The notes under the pieces: model-generated | Told to the model about the DNA's origin: nothing | What the model saw: only the letters and a program-made list of their open reading frames with translations | The model's database searches: none | Position numbers and translations under genes: made by a program | In this document: positions 9,820-18,637 of the stretch, piece after piece | How positions within the stretch are numbered: position 1 is the stretch's first letter | Layout: every line of letters begins with the position of its first letter | NCBI RefSeq assembly: GCF_014836945.1 | Contig: NZ_JACSPX010000001.1 | Span: 62,001 to 126,000 of the forward strand | Length of the DNA stretch: 64,000 nt | Reading direction: 5' to 3' | From: Microbacterium commune | Lineage (GTDB): Bacteria; Actinomycetota; Actinomycetes; Actinomycetales; Microbacteriaceae

Positions 9820-9855
9820 ACAGTAACACATGCCCCCGATCGTCTGGAGAACGTG

Positions 9856-10425
9856 ATGTCCCGTCCCCCGCTCGCTCGCGAACGCGTGCTCGACGCGTAC
9901 CAGAGCATCCTCATCGCCGACGGAGAGCGTGCCGCCACTCTGGAGGCCGTCGCGCGGGAGGCCGGGGTGTCGAAGGGCGGGCTGCTCTATCACTTCGGGT
10001 CGAAGGACGATCTCACCGCCGGCCTCGTCGCCCGTCTTGCAGCACTCACCGACGACGATCTCGAGCGGATGTCGGATGCCGAGGACGGCGCCATCGCGTA
10101 CTACGTGCGCACCTCGGTCATGGAGGACGACGCGCTCGATCGCGCCCTGATCGCGACCACCCGGCTCGCGCAGGGCGGCTCCGCCCTGGCATCCGCTGCC
10201 CTGCGCGACGTGCGGATGCGGTGGGCCGACGGCATCCGCCCGCATGTGCGCGACGAGACCGCACTCGACATGGTCATGCTGCTGAGTGACGGTCTCTACT
10301 TCAACAACTCACTGGCCGAGCCGAGCGACGACCAGACCGCGGTGAGCGAGTTCGTGCCGACCGGCGCCACTCTCGATCGGCTGATCGCCCTGGTGGTGGA
10401 AGCGACGACGCGGGCCCCGGAATGA
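9856..10425 (+). CDS. TetR-family transcriptional regulator
   Basis: 189 residues. The N-terminal helix-turn-helix is clear: ILIADGERAATLEAVAREAGVSKGGLLYHFGSKDDL (residues ~17-52), with the TetR hallmark LLYHFGSKDDL. The C-terminal ligand domain is not assignable to a known ligand. It is divergent from the DHA2-like pump and most likely represses it. The ATG at 9856 was preferred because CTGGAGA lies just upstream and the fold begins immediately; a longer open frame upstream overlaps the pump's own start region. The gene ends at a hairpin. Confidence 0.93.
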   Translation: MSRPPLARERVLDAYQSILIADGERAATLEAVAREAGVSKGGLLYHFGSKDDLTAGLVARLAALTDDDLERMSDAEDGAIAYYVRTSVMEDDALDRALIATTRLAQGGSALASAALRDVRMRWADGIRPHVRDETALDMVMLLSDGLYFNNSLAEPSDDQTAVSEFVPTGATLDRLIALVVEATTRAPE

Positions 10426-10436
10426 ACCGGAGCCCG
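10411..10436. terminator. Hairpin between convergent TetR gene and serA
   Basis: CGGGCCCCGG pairs with CCGGAGCCCG across an AATGAA loop (9 of 10 pairs). The stem contains the last codons and stop of the TetR gene and lies just past the serA stop (10456), so it could end both transcripts. No U-tract is present, as usual in high-GC Actinobacteria. Confidence 0.5.
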
Positions 10437-10455
10437 CGTCGGCACATCCGCGGGA

Positions 10456-12075
10456 TCAGACGTCGGCGATCTCGATCTGACGGAACAGGTCGGCGTCGAT
10501 CGCCGCGCTGACGTCCTCGAGCAGCTCCTCCGAGACCGGCGAGTCGAGCGTCAGCACGCTGAGCGCCTGGGCGCCCGCGGCCTCGCGCGCGATCTGCATG
10601 CCGGCGATGTTGATGCCGGCGTCGCCGAACTTCTGGCCGTAGACCGCGACGATGCCAGGACGGTCGGTGTAGAGCATCACGACGTGGTGCTTCTCGATCG
10701 GCAGCTCGATCGCGTGCTCGTTGATCGACACGAGCTTCTCGATCTGCTTCGGGCCGGTGAGGGTACCCGACACGGCCAGCTGCGACCCGTCGGAGAGGGC
10801 GCCGCGCAGCGTGATGACGTTGCGGTACTCCTCGCTGATCTCGTCCTGCAGCAGGCGCACGGTGACGCCGCGCTGCTCGGCGAGCAGCGGTGCATTCACG
10901 TACGACACCGTCTCGCTGACGATGTTGGTGAAGACGCCCTTGAGTGCGGCGAGGCGCAGCACGCTGACGTCGTAGTTGTTGAGCTCGCCGTGCACCTCGA
11001 CGTCGAGGCTGGTGAGCGGGGCCTGGGCGAGCGCGGAGAAGATCTGACCGAGCTTCTCGACGAGCGGGATGCCGGGACGCACGTACGGGTCGATGACGCC
11101 GCCGGCGACGTTGACCGCGTCTGGCACGAGGTCGCCGCCGAGCGCGAGCCGCACCGAGCGGGCGACGGACACGCCGGCCTTCTCCTGCGCCTCATCGGTG
11201 CTCGCGCCGAGGTGCGGGGTGACGACGACGTTGGGCAGGCCGAGCAGCGCGCGGGCGGTGCTGTCCTCGGCGGGGGGCTCGGAGGTGAACACGTCGAGCC
11301 CGGCGCCGGCGATCTCGCCGGCGACGAGAGCCTCGTGCAGGTCCGCCTCGTCGATCAGCCCGCCGCGCGCCACGTTGACCACGAAAGCCGTCGGCTTCAT
11401 CGCGGCGAACTGCTCGGCCGCGATCATGCCGGTCGTCTCGGGGGTCTTGGGCATGTGGATGGTGATGAAGTCCGACTCGGCGACGAGCTCATCGAGCGTG
11501 ACGAGCTGCACGCCGAGCTGCTGCGCGCGGGCACTGGTGACGTACGGGTCGTAGGCGATGACGCGCATGTCGAACGCGTTCAGGCGCGCGGCGACGAGCG
11601 CGCCGATCCGGCCGAGACCGATGATGCCGACCGTCTTCTCGAACAGCTCGGCTCCGGTGAACGAGCTGCGCTTCCACGCACCGCTCGAGAGCGAGGCGTG
11701 CGCGGCGGGGATGCGACGGGCGAGGCTCAGGATGTGTCCGACGGTGAGCTCCGCCGCCGAGACGATGTTCGAGGTCGGGGCGTTGACGACCATGACGCCC
11801 GCCGCGGTGGCGGCCTTGATGTCGACGTTGTCGAGCCCGACGCCGGCTCGGGCGACGACCTTCAGCTTGGGCGCGTGCGACAGCGCCTCGGCGTCGATGC
11901 GGGTGGCAGAGCGCACCAGCACGGCATCCGCGTCGGCGAGAGCCGCGAACAGCGCCTCACGATCGGTTCCATCGACCTCGCGCACGTCGAAGTCAGGTCC
12001 CAGCGCCTCGATCGTCGCGGGCGAGAGCACCTCTGCGAGCAGGACGACGGGCTTGGTGGCGGTGTTGTTCGGCAC
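10456..12075 (-). CDS. serA: D-3-phosphoglycerate dehydrogenase
   Basis: First committed step of serine synthesis, NAD-dependent oxidation of 3-phosphoglycerate. 539 residues, the long type: catalytic and Rossmann domains (VGIIGLGRIGALVAARL near 150; arginine in VNVARGGLIDE; VVTPHLGAST with the catalytic histidine), then the intervening ASB domain and a C-terminal ACT domain from about 465 (MLYTDRPGIVAVYGQKFGDAG) for serine feedback. The start is GTG (MPNNTATKP) after AAGGATACCT. A TAAAGT hexamer at 12148-12153 is a plausible -10. Confidence 0.97.
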   Translation of the reverse strand: MPNNTATKPVVLLAEVLSPATIEALGPDFDVREVDGTDREALFAALADADAVLVRSATRIDAEALSHAPKLKVVARAGVGLDNVDIKAATAAGVMVVNAPTSNIVSAAELTVGHILSLARRIPAAHASLSSGAWKRSSFTGAELFEKTVGIIGLGRIGALVAARLNAFDMRVIAYDPYVTSARAQQLGVQLVTLDELVAESDFITIHMPKTPETTGMIAAEQFAAMKPTAFVVNVARGGLIDEADLHEALVAGEIAGAGLDVFTSEPPAEDSTARALLGLPNVVVTPHLGASTDEAQEKAGVSVARSVRLALGGDLVPDAVNVAGGVIDPYVRPGIPLVEKLGQIFSALAQAPLTSLDVEVHGELNNYDVSVLRLAALKGVFTNIVSETVSYVNAPLLAEQRGVTVRLLQDEISEEYRNVITLRGALSDGSQLAVSGTLTGPKQIEKLVSINEHAIELPIEKHHVVMLYTDRPGIVAVYGQKFGDAGINIAGMQIAREAAGAQALSVLTLDSPVSEELLEDVSAAIDADLFRQIEIADV

Positions 12076-12206
12076 AGGTATCCTTCGGGGCAGGACGAGC
12101 GATGGTCAGCCGATGCGCCGCACGCCGTCGGGACGCAATCGCGACACACTTTACCTCAGCGCCGGCACCGCACCCCACCGTGTGACGGTCCGAGTCGACA
12201 GGCCGA

Positions 12207-12554
12207 TCAGCCGAGCAGCGACGCCCCGTTGCGCAGTGCGAAGCTCAGCGTGTCGAGCCAGAACACCGCGCTCACTCCGAGGCCGGCGAGCAGCGTGACG
12301 ATGAACACCCCGAGGGTGCGTCGGCGAGCGAGCAGCAGCGCGACCGCGAACACGATCATCGGCACGATCACCGGCAGCGAGAGCACGGTCCAGCCGTACC
12401 CGCTGATGCCCGCCTGAGCCATCTCGATCAGGTAGAAGGTAGCGTTCCAGATGATGAACGCGTGGGCCAGCCCGAGGATGCCGGTGGCGAACCCGCGTAC
12501 CGCGCTGCCGAGACGGGAGTCGGTGCGCGAAGCGGTCGGAGTGTCCTCATTCAC
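12207..12554 (-). CDS. Small membrane protein of unknown function
   Basis: 115 residues with a short charged N-terminus (NEDTPTASRTDSRLG) and three or four hydrophobic segments (LAHAFIIWNATFYLIEMA, VLSLPVIVPMIVFAVALLLA, TLGVFIVTLLAGLGVSAVFW). The GTG start at 12554 overlaps the stop of the upstream membrane-protein gene by four bases, so the two are translationally coupled. I recognise no family. The pair could form a membrane complex; that is inference from overlap only. Confidence 0.75.
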   Translation of the reverse strand: MNEDTPTASRTDSRLGSAVRGFATGILGLAHAFIIWNATFYLIEMAQAGISGYGWTVLSLPVIVPMIVFAVALLLARRRTLGVFIVTLLAGLGVSAVFWLDTLSFALRNGASLLG

Positions 12555-13018
12555 AGCGCTCCCCCTCCCCCGGCGACGACGAAGGGCCACGGCACGAGAA
12601 GAGCCGCACCGACCACCAGCGCGCTGATTCGCACCCAGTCCCTGCCCCCACGGGTCAGCATCAGAGCGGCCGTGAACCACAGCGCGGGAGCCAGCACGGC
12701 GATCCACATGCTGGCGAGATAGAGGGGGGCGGGCAGCATGAACATGGCCTTCGCCTGCATCCCCACTCCCCCGATCGCCCAGCCGATCGTGTACAGCAGG
12801 TAGACACCCCCGAAGATGCCGAGCAGCACGAGCGTCGCGGTGCCTATCCCCTGCGGCTCGTCATCGACCTCTGCGGCTCGCGCATCTGCCGGTTCACGAT
12901 CCGCCGGTCCACCGTGAGCGACATCTGCGCTCGGTGCACGGCGCGGGTCGGGGCGGCGCGCCTCGAGCGCGTCGTCGCCCTCCCAGCTGAGAGCGTCATC
13001 CTCAGGGTCCGGGTTCAT
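12551..13018 (-). CDS. Acidic-tailed membrane protein of unknown function
   Basis: 155 residues: a hydrophilic, Asp/Glu/Pro-rich N-terminus (about 1-55) followed by four hydrophobic segments (ATLVLLGIFGGVYLLYTIGWA, MFMLPAPLYLASMWIAVLA, LWFTAALML, VVGAALLVPWPFVVAG). No signal peptide or catalytic motif is seen. The ATG at 13018 lies six bases from a TACGCT hexamer, but GGAGGG fills that gap, so both leaderless and SD-led initiation are possible. It is coupled to the next gene by a GTGA overlap. Function unknown. Confidence 0.75.
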   Translation of the reverse strand: MNPDPEDDALSWEGDDALEARRPDPRRAPSADVAHGGPADREPADARAAEVDDEPQGIGTATLVLLGIFGGVYLLYTIGWAIGGVGMQAKAMFMLPAPLYLASMWIAVLAPALWFTAALMLTRGGRDWVRISALVVGAALLVPWPFVVAGGGGAL

Positions 13019-13024
13019 CCCTCC

Positions 13025-13030
13025 AGCGTA
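13025..13030 (-). promoter_or_regulatory. -10 hexamer upstream of membrane-protein pair
   Basis: TACGCT on the minus strand ends six bases before the ATG at 13018. Same hexamer class and spacing as many other starts in this window. Confidence 0.5.
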
Positions 13031-13086
13031 CCCACGCCGATCCCCCCTCCCACTATGCTCAGCTCACAGCATCCGGGAGGACGAAC

Positions 13087-14001
13087 GTGACAGACGACAG
13101 CAGACCGGTCCCCACCGCCCGCGACGGGCATGACGCGGGCGAGCGCCCCTGGCGCCCGACGGCCGAGGCCACGCAGAGAGCGACGATGCTGCGTCTGATC
13201 GCCGCGGGGCTCTGGGCGGTCGCGATCACGGCGGAGGCCGTCGCGATCTTCTGGCTGCTGAGGCAGCGCGAGACGACAGGCGACGGCGAGCTCAGGCGCG
13301 ACCCCGACAGCGGACTGCTGGTGGCGGACGGCGTCGAGACGACGTTCCCGCAGTGGGCCTTCGTCACTCTGCTCGTGATGCTCGTGGTCATCGCCGCGCT
13401 CGCGATCGGGGGCTCGATCCTCTGGAAGAAGGCGAATCGTCTGGATCCGGCAGAGCGATCCGACACCGTGCGCTTCTTCGTGCAGAATCAGCTCGGAGCC
13501 ATCATCGCCGTGGTGGCGTTCCTGCCGCTGATCGTGATGATCTTCCTGAACAAGGACATGGACGGACGGCAGAAGGGCATCGCCGGCGCCGTCGGGATCG
13601 TGCTGGCCGTCATCGCCACGATCGTCGGGGTCGACGCCAACCCTCCGTCGGTGGAGAAGTACACCGCCGACCAGTCGACGGTGATCCAGCTGCTCGGGGC
13701 GGACGTGGTCACCTGGGTCGACGGCGGCAAGGTCTTCCACGTGTGCGATCAGGTTCCCGATATCCAGACCGGCAGCGAGATCAGGTACGGCACGACCGCT
13801 CAGGCCGTCGAGGCTGGCAAGCAGCGCCTGACGCTGAAGTTCGCGTCCGAGCTGGAGAAGTGCGGCCTGCCCGTGCCCGCGAACTCAGACGAGATCGCCG
13901 ATGCCCTGCGCCAGATTCAGGCCGGCGAGACGGTGACTCTGCCGGCGCCCGAGTGGTCCGACGGCGACACCGCGCCGATCGTCGTGGAGGACGCTGCCTG
14001 A
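13087..14001 (+). CDS. Conserved membrane protein of unknown function
   Basis: 304 residues with a cytoplasmic N-terminus, four hydrophobic segments (about 35-57, 95-115, 135-155 and 160-180; e.g. GAIIAVVAFLPLIVMIFLNKD) and a ~120-residue C-terminal soluble domain beginning NPPSVEKYTADQST and containing two cysteines (HVCDQVP, EKCGLPVP). The two cysteines could pair if this domain is outside the membrane. The GTG start at 13087 follows GGGAGGACGAAC. A TATGCT hexamer at 13054-13059 is a likely -10. I cannot assign a function. Confidence 0.8.
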   Translation: MTDDSRPVPTARDGHDAGERPWRPTAEATQRATMLRLIAAGLWAVAITAEAVAIFWLLRQRETTGDGELRRDPDSGLLVADGVETTFPQWAFVTLLVMLVVIAALAIGGSILWKKANRLDPAERSDTVRFFVQNQLGAIIAVVAFLPLIVMIFLNKDMDGRQKGIAGAVGIVLAVIATIVGVDANPPSVEKYTADQSTVIQLLGADVVTWVDGGKVFHVCDQVPDIQTGSEIRYGTTAQAVEAGKQRLTLKFASELEKCGLPVPANSDEIADALRQIQAGETVTLPAPEWSDGDTAPIVVEDAA

Positions 14002-14008
14002 GTCGGGG

Positions 14009-14758
14009 TCACCCCGGCACGTCCACCATGGCGCGGTCGAGCGCGGCGCGAGCCGATGCGACGATCGCCGCGTCGGTGACGTCGAAGCCCGTCAGGCCCC
14101 CGCCCGGCCCCGCAGCTGCCGAGTCCGACGACGATGCCCGTGCCGACAGGTGCACGGCATCAGCGCCCGCACGCACCAGACGCGGGATGTCCCGCGGTCG
14201 CACTCCCCCGCCGGTCATGACCTCGATACGTCCCCTCGAGCCACGGGCGATGTCTTCGATCACCCGGACGCCGTCGATGCTTCGCGCCGCACCGCCGCTC
14301 GTGAGCACTCGACGCACGCCGAGACCAGCGAGAGCGTCCATGATAGAGGCGGGTTCGGAGATCACGTCGATGGCGCGGTGGAACACGACATCGACGTGAT
14401 CTGCCGCGTCGACCCAGCGTCGCATCGCGCTCTCGTCCACCCGGCCCGCGGGGGTGAGCGCGCCGACGACGACGCCACCGGCCCCGCGTCGGACCACCTC
14501 TCGGATGTCGGCTGCCACGAGCGCGATCTCATCGGCGTCGTAGACGAAACCGCCCGGCCGGGGTCGAACCAGCACGGCCACCCTCGCGCCGGTCTGAGCG
14601 GCCTGGAGCACCGCCTCGATCGTGCCCGCCGACGGTGTCAGCCCTCCAGTGCTCGAGAGCGCCTGGCACAGCTCCACCCGATCGGCGCCGGCGTCGAATG
14701 CGATGCGCGCGCCGACAGCATCCTGTACCGCGATCTCGAGCGCCACCGGTGAGCTCAT
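14009..14758 (-). CDS. cutC: CutC-family protein
   Basis: 249 residues of the CutC family, a TIM-barrel protein historically linked to copper homeostasis though its biochemical role is unsettled. Seen: LEIAVQDAVGARIAFDAGADRVELCQALSSTGGLTPS at the N-terminus and VLTSGGAARSIDGV with GRIEVMTGGGVRPRDI near the C-terminus, both typical. It is the last gene of the fucoside operon; its ATG overlaps the fucosidase stop by four bases. The position suggests a link to sugar metabolism rather than copper, which is inference. Confidence 0.9.
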   Translation of the reverse strand: MSSPVALEIAVQDAVGARIAFDAGADRVELCQALSSTGGLTPSAGTIEAVLQAAQTGARVAVLVRPRPGGFVYDADEIALVAADIREVVRRGAGGVVVGALTPAGRVDESAMRRWVDAADHVDVVFHRAIDVISEPASIMDALAGLGVRRVLTSGGAARSIDGVRVIEDIARGSRGRIEVMTGGGVRPRDIPRLVRAGADAVHLSARASSSDSAAAGPGGGLTGFDVTDAAIVASARAALDRAMVDVPG

Positions 14759-16098
14759 GAGATCGTCGCCACCGCGACCGGCGTGCTGCGCAGAGCGTCC
14801 GGGATGGTCAGCACCGAAGCCCCATCGCCGCGCGGAGCCGACTCGGCGATCGAGCCGTCGGCCCACCGCGCCTCGCGACCCGCGAGTTCTGCGGGCAGGG
14901 GCATCTCGCCGGATGACGGGTCCAGTGCGTGCACGTGCACCCCTTGCGCAGATGCGGTGTATCGGATGGGGACGAGCGGCTCGCCGAAGCGGATCCACGG
15001 GCGGGTGCCGTAGACGGCCGCTCCATTCTGTGTGAGCCAGGCTCCCATCTCCCGCATCGCCGCACGCTGCAGGTCGGGGATCGATCCGTCGGCGGCGGGA
15101 CCGACGTTGATGAGCAGATTGCCGTTCTTCGACACGACATCGACGAGCATGCGGATGAGCTCGGCGCCGGAGAGCGAATGGCGTTCATCCTCGGCCTGGT
15201 TGAATCCGAACGAGTACCCGAGTCCGCGCGTCGACTCCCACGGTGTCTCCAGGATGCCAGGGATGTGGCGGTACTCGCGCGTGAGGAAGCCATGGTAGGG
15301 CACTCCCCATCGGTCATTGACGACGCCGTCGGGGACCGCGTCGAAGTACCGCCCGAGCAGGGCGGCCACGGCGAAGTCGTCGTGGCCCTTCCCTCCATCC
15401 GGCCATTCGATGTCGTTCCAGAGCACGTCCGGCGAGAACCGCTCGATCAGCTCTTCGAGCTGCTTCGCGGAGTAGCGCGAGAAGTGCTCGTCGTTGCGTC
15501 GGAAGCGGAACAGGTCGGTGTCGGACTCGATCGGCGGGAAGTCGCTGACATGCCAGTCCAGCGCACCGGAGTAATACACGCCGAAGCGCGTCCCCGCCCT
15601 GCGGCTGGCGTCGTGGAACTCGCGGATGAGATCGCGGCGCGGCCCACGGGCGGCCGAGTTGAACCCGGTCGTCGCGGTGTTCCAGAGGCAGAAGCCCTCG
15701 TGGTGCTTCGTGGTGGGGATGATGTACCTGGCGCCCGCGCCGACCAGTTCCGCGACGAAGGCATCGGCGTCGAAGGCCGACGCGTCCCACAGGTCGGCGA
15801 GATCCTCGTACGATGTGCCCGGCCCGTAGAGGCGCTGGTGGCGCTCCCACGTCGGGCTGCCCGCGATGCGCACCGTGTTCCCGTACCACTCGGCGTACTG
15901 ATGCCACGCGTACGCGTCCTCGGCGGGGATGTTCACTCCCTCGCCGTGCTGCACAGCCCAGGCCGGCACCGAGTAGAGCCCCCAGTGCACGAAGAAGCCG
16001 AGCTTCGCATCGCGGTACCAGTCAGGCACGCCGTTGCTCGGGTACACGGGGCTGTCGGCGCCGAAGTCGGGTCCGGTGCGGGTCTCGAAGTTCAGCAC
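14755..16098 (-). CDS. Alpha-L-fucosidase, GH29 (first copy)
   Basis: 447 residues, GH29 retaining alpha-L-fucosidase size. Seen: WYRDAKLGFFVHWGLYSVPAW (residues ~26-46), the TTKHHEGFCLWNT strand, the nucleophile region VLWNDIEWPDGGK, and LLINVGPAADGSIP. The C-terminal ~90 residues form the usual beta-sandwich. No signal peptide, so it should act in the cytoplasm on fucosides brought in by the linked ABC transporter. The GTG start at 16098 overlaps the M81 gene stop by seven bases. Exact substrate linkage cannot be told. Confidence 0.93.
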   Translation of the reverse strand: MLNFETRTGPDFGADSPVYPSNGVPDWYRDAKLGFFVHWGLYSVPAWAVQHGEGVNIPAEDAYAWHQYAEWYGNTVRIAGSPTWERHQRLYGPGTSYEDLADLWDASAFDADAFVAELVGAGARYIIPTTKHHEGFCLWNTATTGFNSAARGPRRDLIREFHDASRRAGTRFGVYYSGALDWHVSDFPPIESDTDLFRFRRNDEHFSRYSAKQLEELIERFSPDVLWNDIEWPDGGKGHDDFAVAALLGRYFDAVPDGVVNDRWGVPYHGFLTREYRHIPGILETPWESTRGLGYSFGFNQAEDERHSLSGAELIRMLVDVVSKNGNLLINVGPAADGSIPDLQRAAMREMGAWLTQNGAAVYGTRPWIRFGEPLVPIRYTASAQGVHVHALDPSSGEMPLPAELAGREARWADGSIAESAPRGDGASVLTIPDALRSTPVAVATIS

Positions 16099-17663
16099 GC
16101 GTGCGTCTCCTCTCGTCGGCTCACATGAGCGGTGAGTGTCGGCCTCCCGTCGGTGTCGAAGGGGAACACCCCGGGCAGCAGGTGGTGATGGCCGAGGCGC
16201 AGCAGATCCTGGTCGACTCCGCCCGGTGTGAGGGCGAGCGTCCAGTCGGCCGCGAGGTCGTAGAGCTCAGGCTCGAGATAGCCGATCTTCACCACCACGA
16301 TGTCAGCAGACTCGGGGTCGAGTCCCAGCATGCGGAAGTCGTCCAGGTGGTGGAAGGGCTTGCGTCGTTCGGTGATGATCGCGTGCAGCCCGCCGACGGC
16401 GATGACCGCCTGCATGCCGGCGTCCGGATCGCCGTCCGTCAGCGAGTGCACCCGACCGGTGATCTGCACCGGGCCTCGCGGGCCCGCATCCACACGAGCA
16501 CCGGCGGTCAGCGTCACGGTCGCGCCTACACCCGCCTCGCGGGCGGCCTGCACGGCCGGAGCGTCGAAGATCGACGCGACCAGCGTGGTGCGCGAGCCGT
16601 CGGTCAGCTCCGGGCGCGCCAGCAGCTCGCCCAGCGTCCAGGTGACGTCCCCTGCCCCGCCGGCGGTCGGATTGTCGCCGGAATCGGAGATGACGTACGG
16701 CCGGGCGGCATCCGGTGCGAGCGCCTTCTCGAGGGCACCATCGAGCGACGCGGTCGGCGCCACGAAGACGAAGCCCTCACGCGCGTCCCAGAACATCCTG
16801 GCGACGCGCTCGGCCTCGCGTGCGATGAGCTGCTCGTCGTCGCCCATCACGACCACGTAAGCCTGACAACGCGGCTCGTCGGCCCACGCGTATCCGATCC
16901 ACACGGATGCGTCGACCACACCCTCCATCGCCTCGATGCCGGGCAGCTCGGCGTAGATGCTCCTCGCCGGCTCGAGCCGCGTCGAGGTCTTCTCGCCGGG
17001 CAGCAGCACGGGCACCGGCACCCAGGCCTTGTAGGGGCGGCGGAGCGCCGGATCCGCTCCGTGCGGGCCGCGCAGGCGTGCGAGCAGGTTCCAGACGGCG
17101 CGCTCCTTGGTGTTCAGCCAGTCCTCGTGCGGGGCCATCCGGTAGCAGGTGAGCAGGTCGACCTCGTCGCGCAGCACTTCGGACACATTTCCGTGCAGGT
17201 CCATCGAGGTGGAGATCAGGGTGTCAGGGCCGAGCGCCTCGCGCACCGCCGCGGCGAGATCGCCCTCGGCGTCCTGCATCCCGATCACGCTCATCGCGCC
17301 GTGGATGTCGAAGAAGAAGCCGTCGAAGGGGCCCTCGGCGCGGATCGCGGTGAGGATGGCCTGCTTCATGCGGCGGTACGTCTCGGGGTCGACCGCTCCG
17401 CCGGGCAGCGAACGTCCGTGGTACAGCGGCACCCAGGTCGCGGCTTCGCGCAGTTCGCGACCGGCGTCGAGGAAGGGGTAATAGCCGATCAGCTCTTCGC
17501 CGGTGCGGATCGTGAACGCCTCATCTCCGGACACATGCGGTGAGAAGGTGCTGGATTCGATGGAGATACCGGCGATGCCGATGCGCGGCGCCGCAAGGCC
17601 GCCCTCGGTCAGGGCCGGCAGAGGGCCCATCCAGATCTCGCTGGCTTCGGGTCGGTCGGTCAC
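16092..17663 (-). CDS. M81 family metallopeptidase (MlrC-like)
   Basis: 523 residues. Seen: GIAGISIESSTFSP at the N-terminus, FFDIHGAMSV and STSMDLHGNVS (conserved metal-ligand regions of MlrC), and VISDSGDNPTAGGAGD in the C-terminal domain. M81/MlrC enzymes are named for microcystin degradation, but most homologues lie in sugar or amino-acid loci and their natural substrate is unknown. Here the gene lies inside a fucoside-import operon, 25 bp after the ROK kinase. The GTG start at 17663 has AAGGAG at good spacing; the upstream open frame is out-of-frame shadow of the kinase gene. Confidence 0.9.
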   Translation of the reverse strand: MTDRPEASEIWMGPLPALTEGGLAAPRIGIAGISIESSTFSPHVSGDEAFTIRTGEELIGYYPFLDAGRELREAATWVPLYHGRSLPGGAVDPETYRRMKQAILTAIRAEGPFDGFFFDIHGAMSVIGMQDAEGDLAAAVREALGPDTLISTSMDLHGNVSEVLRDEVDLLTCYRMAPHEDWLNTKERAVWNLLARLRGPHGADPALRRPYKAWVPVPVLLPGEKTSTRLEPARSIYAELPGIEAMEGVVDASVWIGYAWADEPRCQAYVVVMGDDEQLIAREAERVARMFWDAREGFVFVAPTASLDGALEKALAPDAARPYVISDSGDNPTAGGAGDVTWTLGELLARPELTDGSRTTLVASIFDAPAVQAAREAGVGATVTLTAGARVDAGPRGPVQITGRVHSLTDGDPDAGMQAVIAVGGLHAIITERRKPFHHLDDFRMLGLDPESADIVVVKIGYLEPELYDLAADWTLALTPGGVDQDLLRLGHHHLLPGVFPFDTDGRPTLTAHVSRREETHAC

Positions 17664-17688
17664 TGTCGCTCCTTCGGATGAGAGGTGG

Positions 17689-18630
17689 TCAGGATGCCGC
17701 AGCCAGCGCCAGGCTGCGCGCGGTCTCGATGGCGCCCAGCGCCACTGCGTCGCCGCCGAGACGGGCGGGCAGGATGTGCAGGGGGATGCCCGAGACGGGG
17801 GCATCGGTGCGCAGCGCGTCGTCGATTCCCGGACGCAGCAGCTCCCAGGCGTGCGCGACTCCCCCGCCGACGATCGCGCGCGGCAGGTCGAGCAGCGTGG
17901 CCGCACTCGCGCAGGCACGGCCGAGCGCGCGCCCCGCGGCGTGGAAGACGGCGCACGCGTCGGCGTCCCCTTCGCGGGCGAGGACGGCGACCTCGCGCGA
18001 ACCGCCGACATGCCGGCCGCTGCGTTCGGCGTAGCGCAGCCCGATGGATGTGCCGGAGGCGAGGGTCTCGAGGTGCCCGATCTGCCCGCAGGTGCAGACG
18101 AGATCGCTGTACCCGGGGGTATGGCCGATCTCTCCCGCGGCGCCGTGCGGTCCACGACGCAGCTCCCCGTCGATGATCACCGCTCCCCCGACCCCGGTGC
18201 CCAGCATGACGCCGAGGACGTCGTCGCGGATGCCGGCGGCGGCCGCCTCGCCGAGCAGGAACGCGTTCACATCGTTCTCCACACCGACCGGCACTTCCAA
18301 TCGCGCGGAGAGCTCGTGGCCGAGCGGGAATCCCGCCCAGTCGACGAAGGTCGCCGACGCCGCACGGATGGAGCCCGTCTGGTGGTCGATGACACCCGCG
18401 GCGCCGACGCCGGCGCTGCGAAGCCGGACGGCGGCTTCGCGGGCGAGGCCCTCGACGAGCCGGGCTGCGGCATCGGCCATGGCCGAGCCGCCCTCGCGCG
18501 CCGGAGCGGGCACGGTTCCGCGCGCGCGGATCGCTCCCGACTCGTCGACGATGAGCGCGGCGATCTTCGTACCGCCGATGTCGATCCCGGCGTGACCGGG
18601 CGTCGTATCGGTCTCGTGATGCTGTGTCAT
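17689..18630 (-). CDS. ROK-family sugar kinase
   Basis: 313 residues. The ATP-binding DIGGTKIAALIVD is at ~21-33, the catalytic END-type motif VENDVNAFLLGE near 120, and GTGVGGAVIIDGELRRG follows. The zinc motif is altered: CTCGQIGHLE, where ROK proteins normally have CxCGxxGC, so the third cysteine is histidine. It probably phosphorylates a sugar released from the imported glycan, but the exact sugar is unknown. No DNA-binding domain. The ATG at 18630 lies 7 bp after the permease stop. Confidence 0.9.
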   Translation of the reverse strand: MTQHHETDTTPGHAGIDIGGTKIAALIVDESGAIRARGTVPAPAREGGSAMADAAARLVEGLAREAAVRLRSAGVGAAGVIDHQTGSIRAASATFVDWAGFPLGHELSARLEVPVGVENDVNAFLLGEAAAAGIRDDVLGVMLGTGVGGAVIIDGELRRGPHGAAGEIGHTPGYSDLVCTCGQIGHLETLASGTSIGLRYAERSGRHVGGSREVAVLAREGDADACAVFHAAGRALGRACASAATLLDLPRAIVGGGVAHAWELLRPGIDDALRTDAPVSGIPLHILPARLGGDAVALGAIETARSLALAAAS

Positions 18631-18637
18631 ACCGAGA

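Noticed and set aside
12801..12815. Another GACACCCCC in the window
   Set aside because: It is a single arm inside a membrane-protein gene with no partner arm, so not a copy of the cassette palindromes.
12551..13018. Possible DNA polymerase III gamma/tau relation of the acidic N-terminus
   Set aside because: The resemblance is only low-complexity composition; the protein is a membrane protein without any AAA+ motif.
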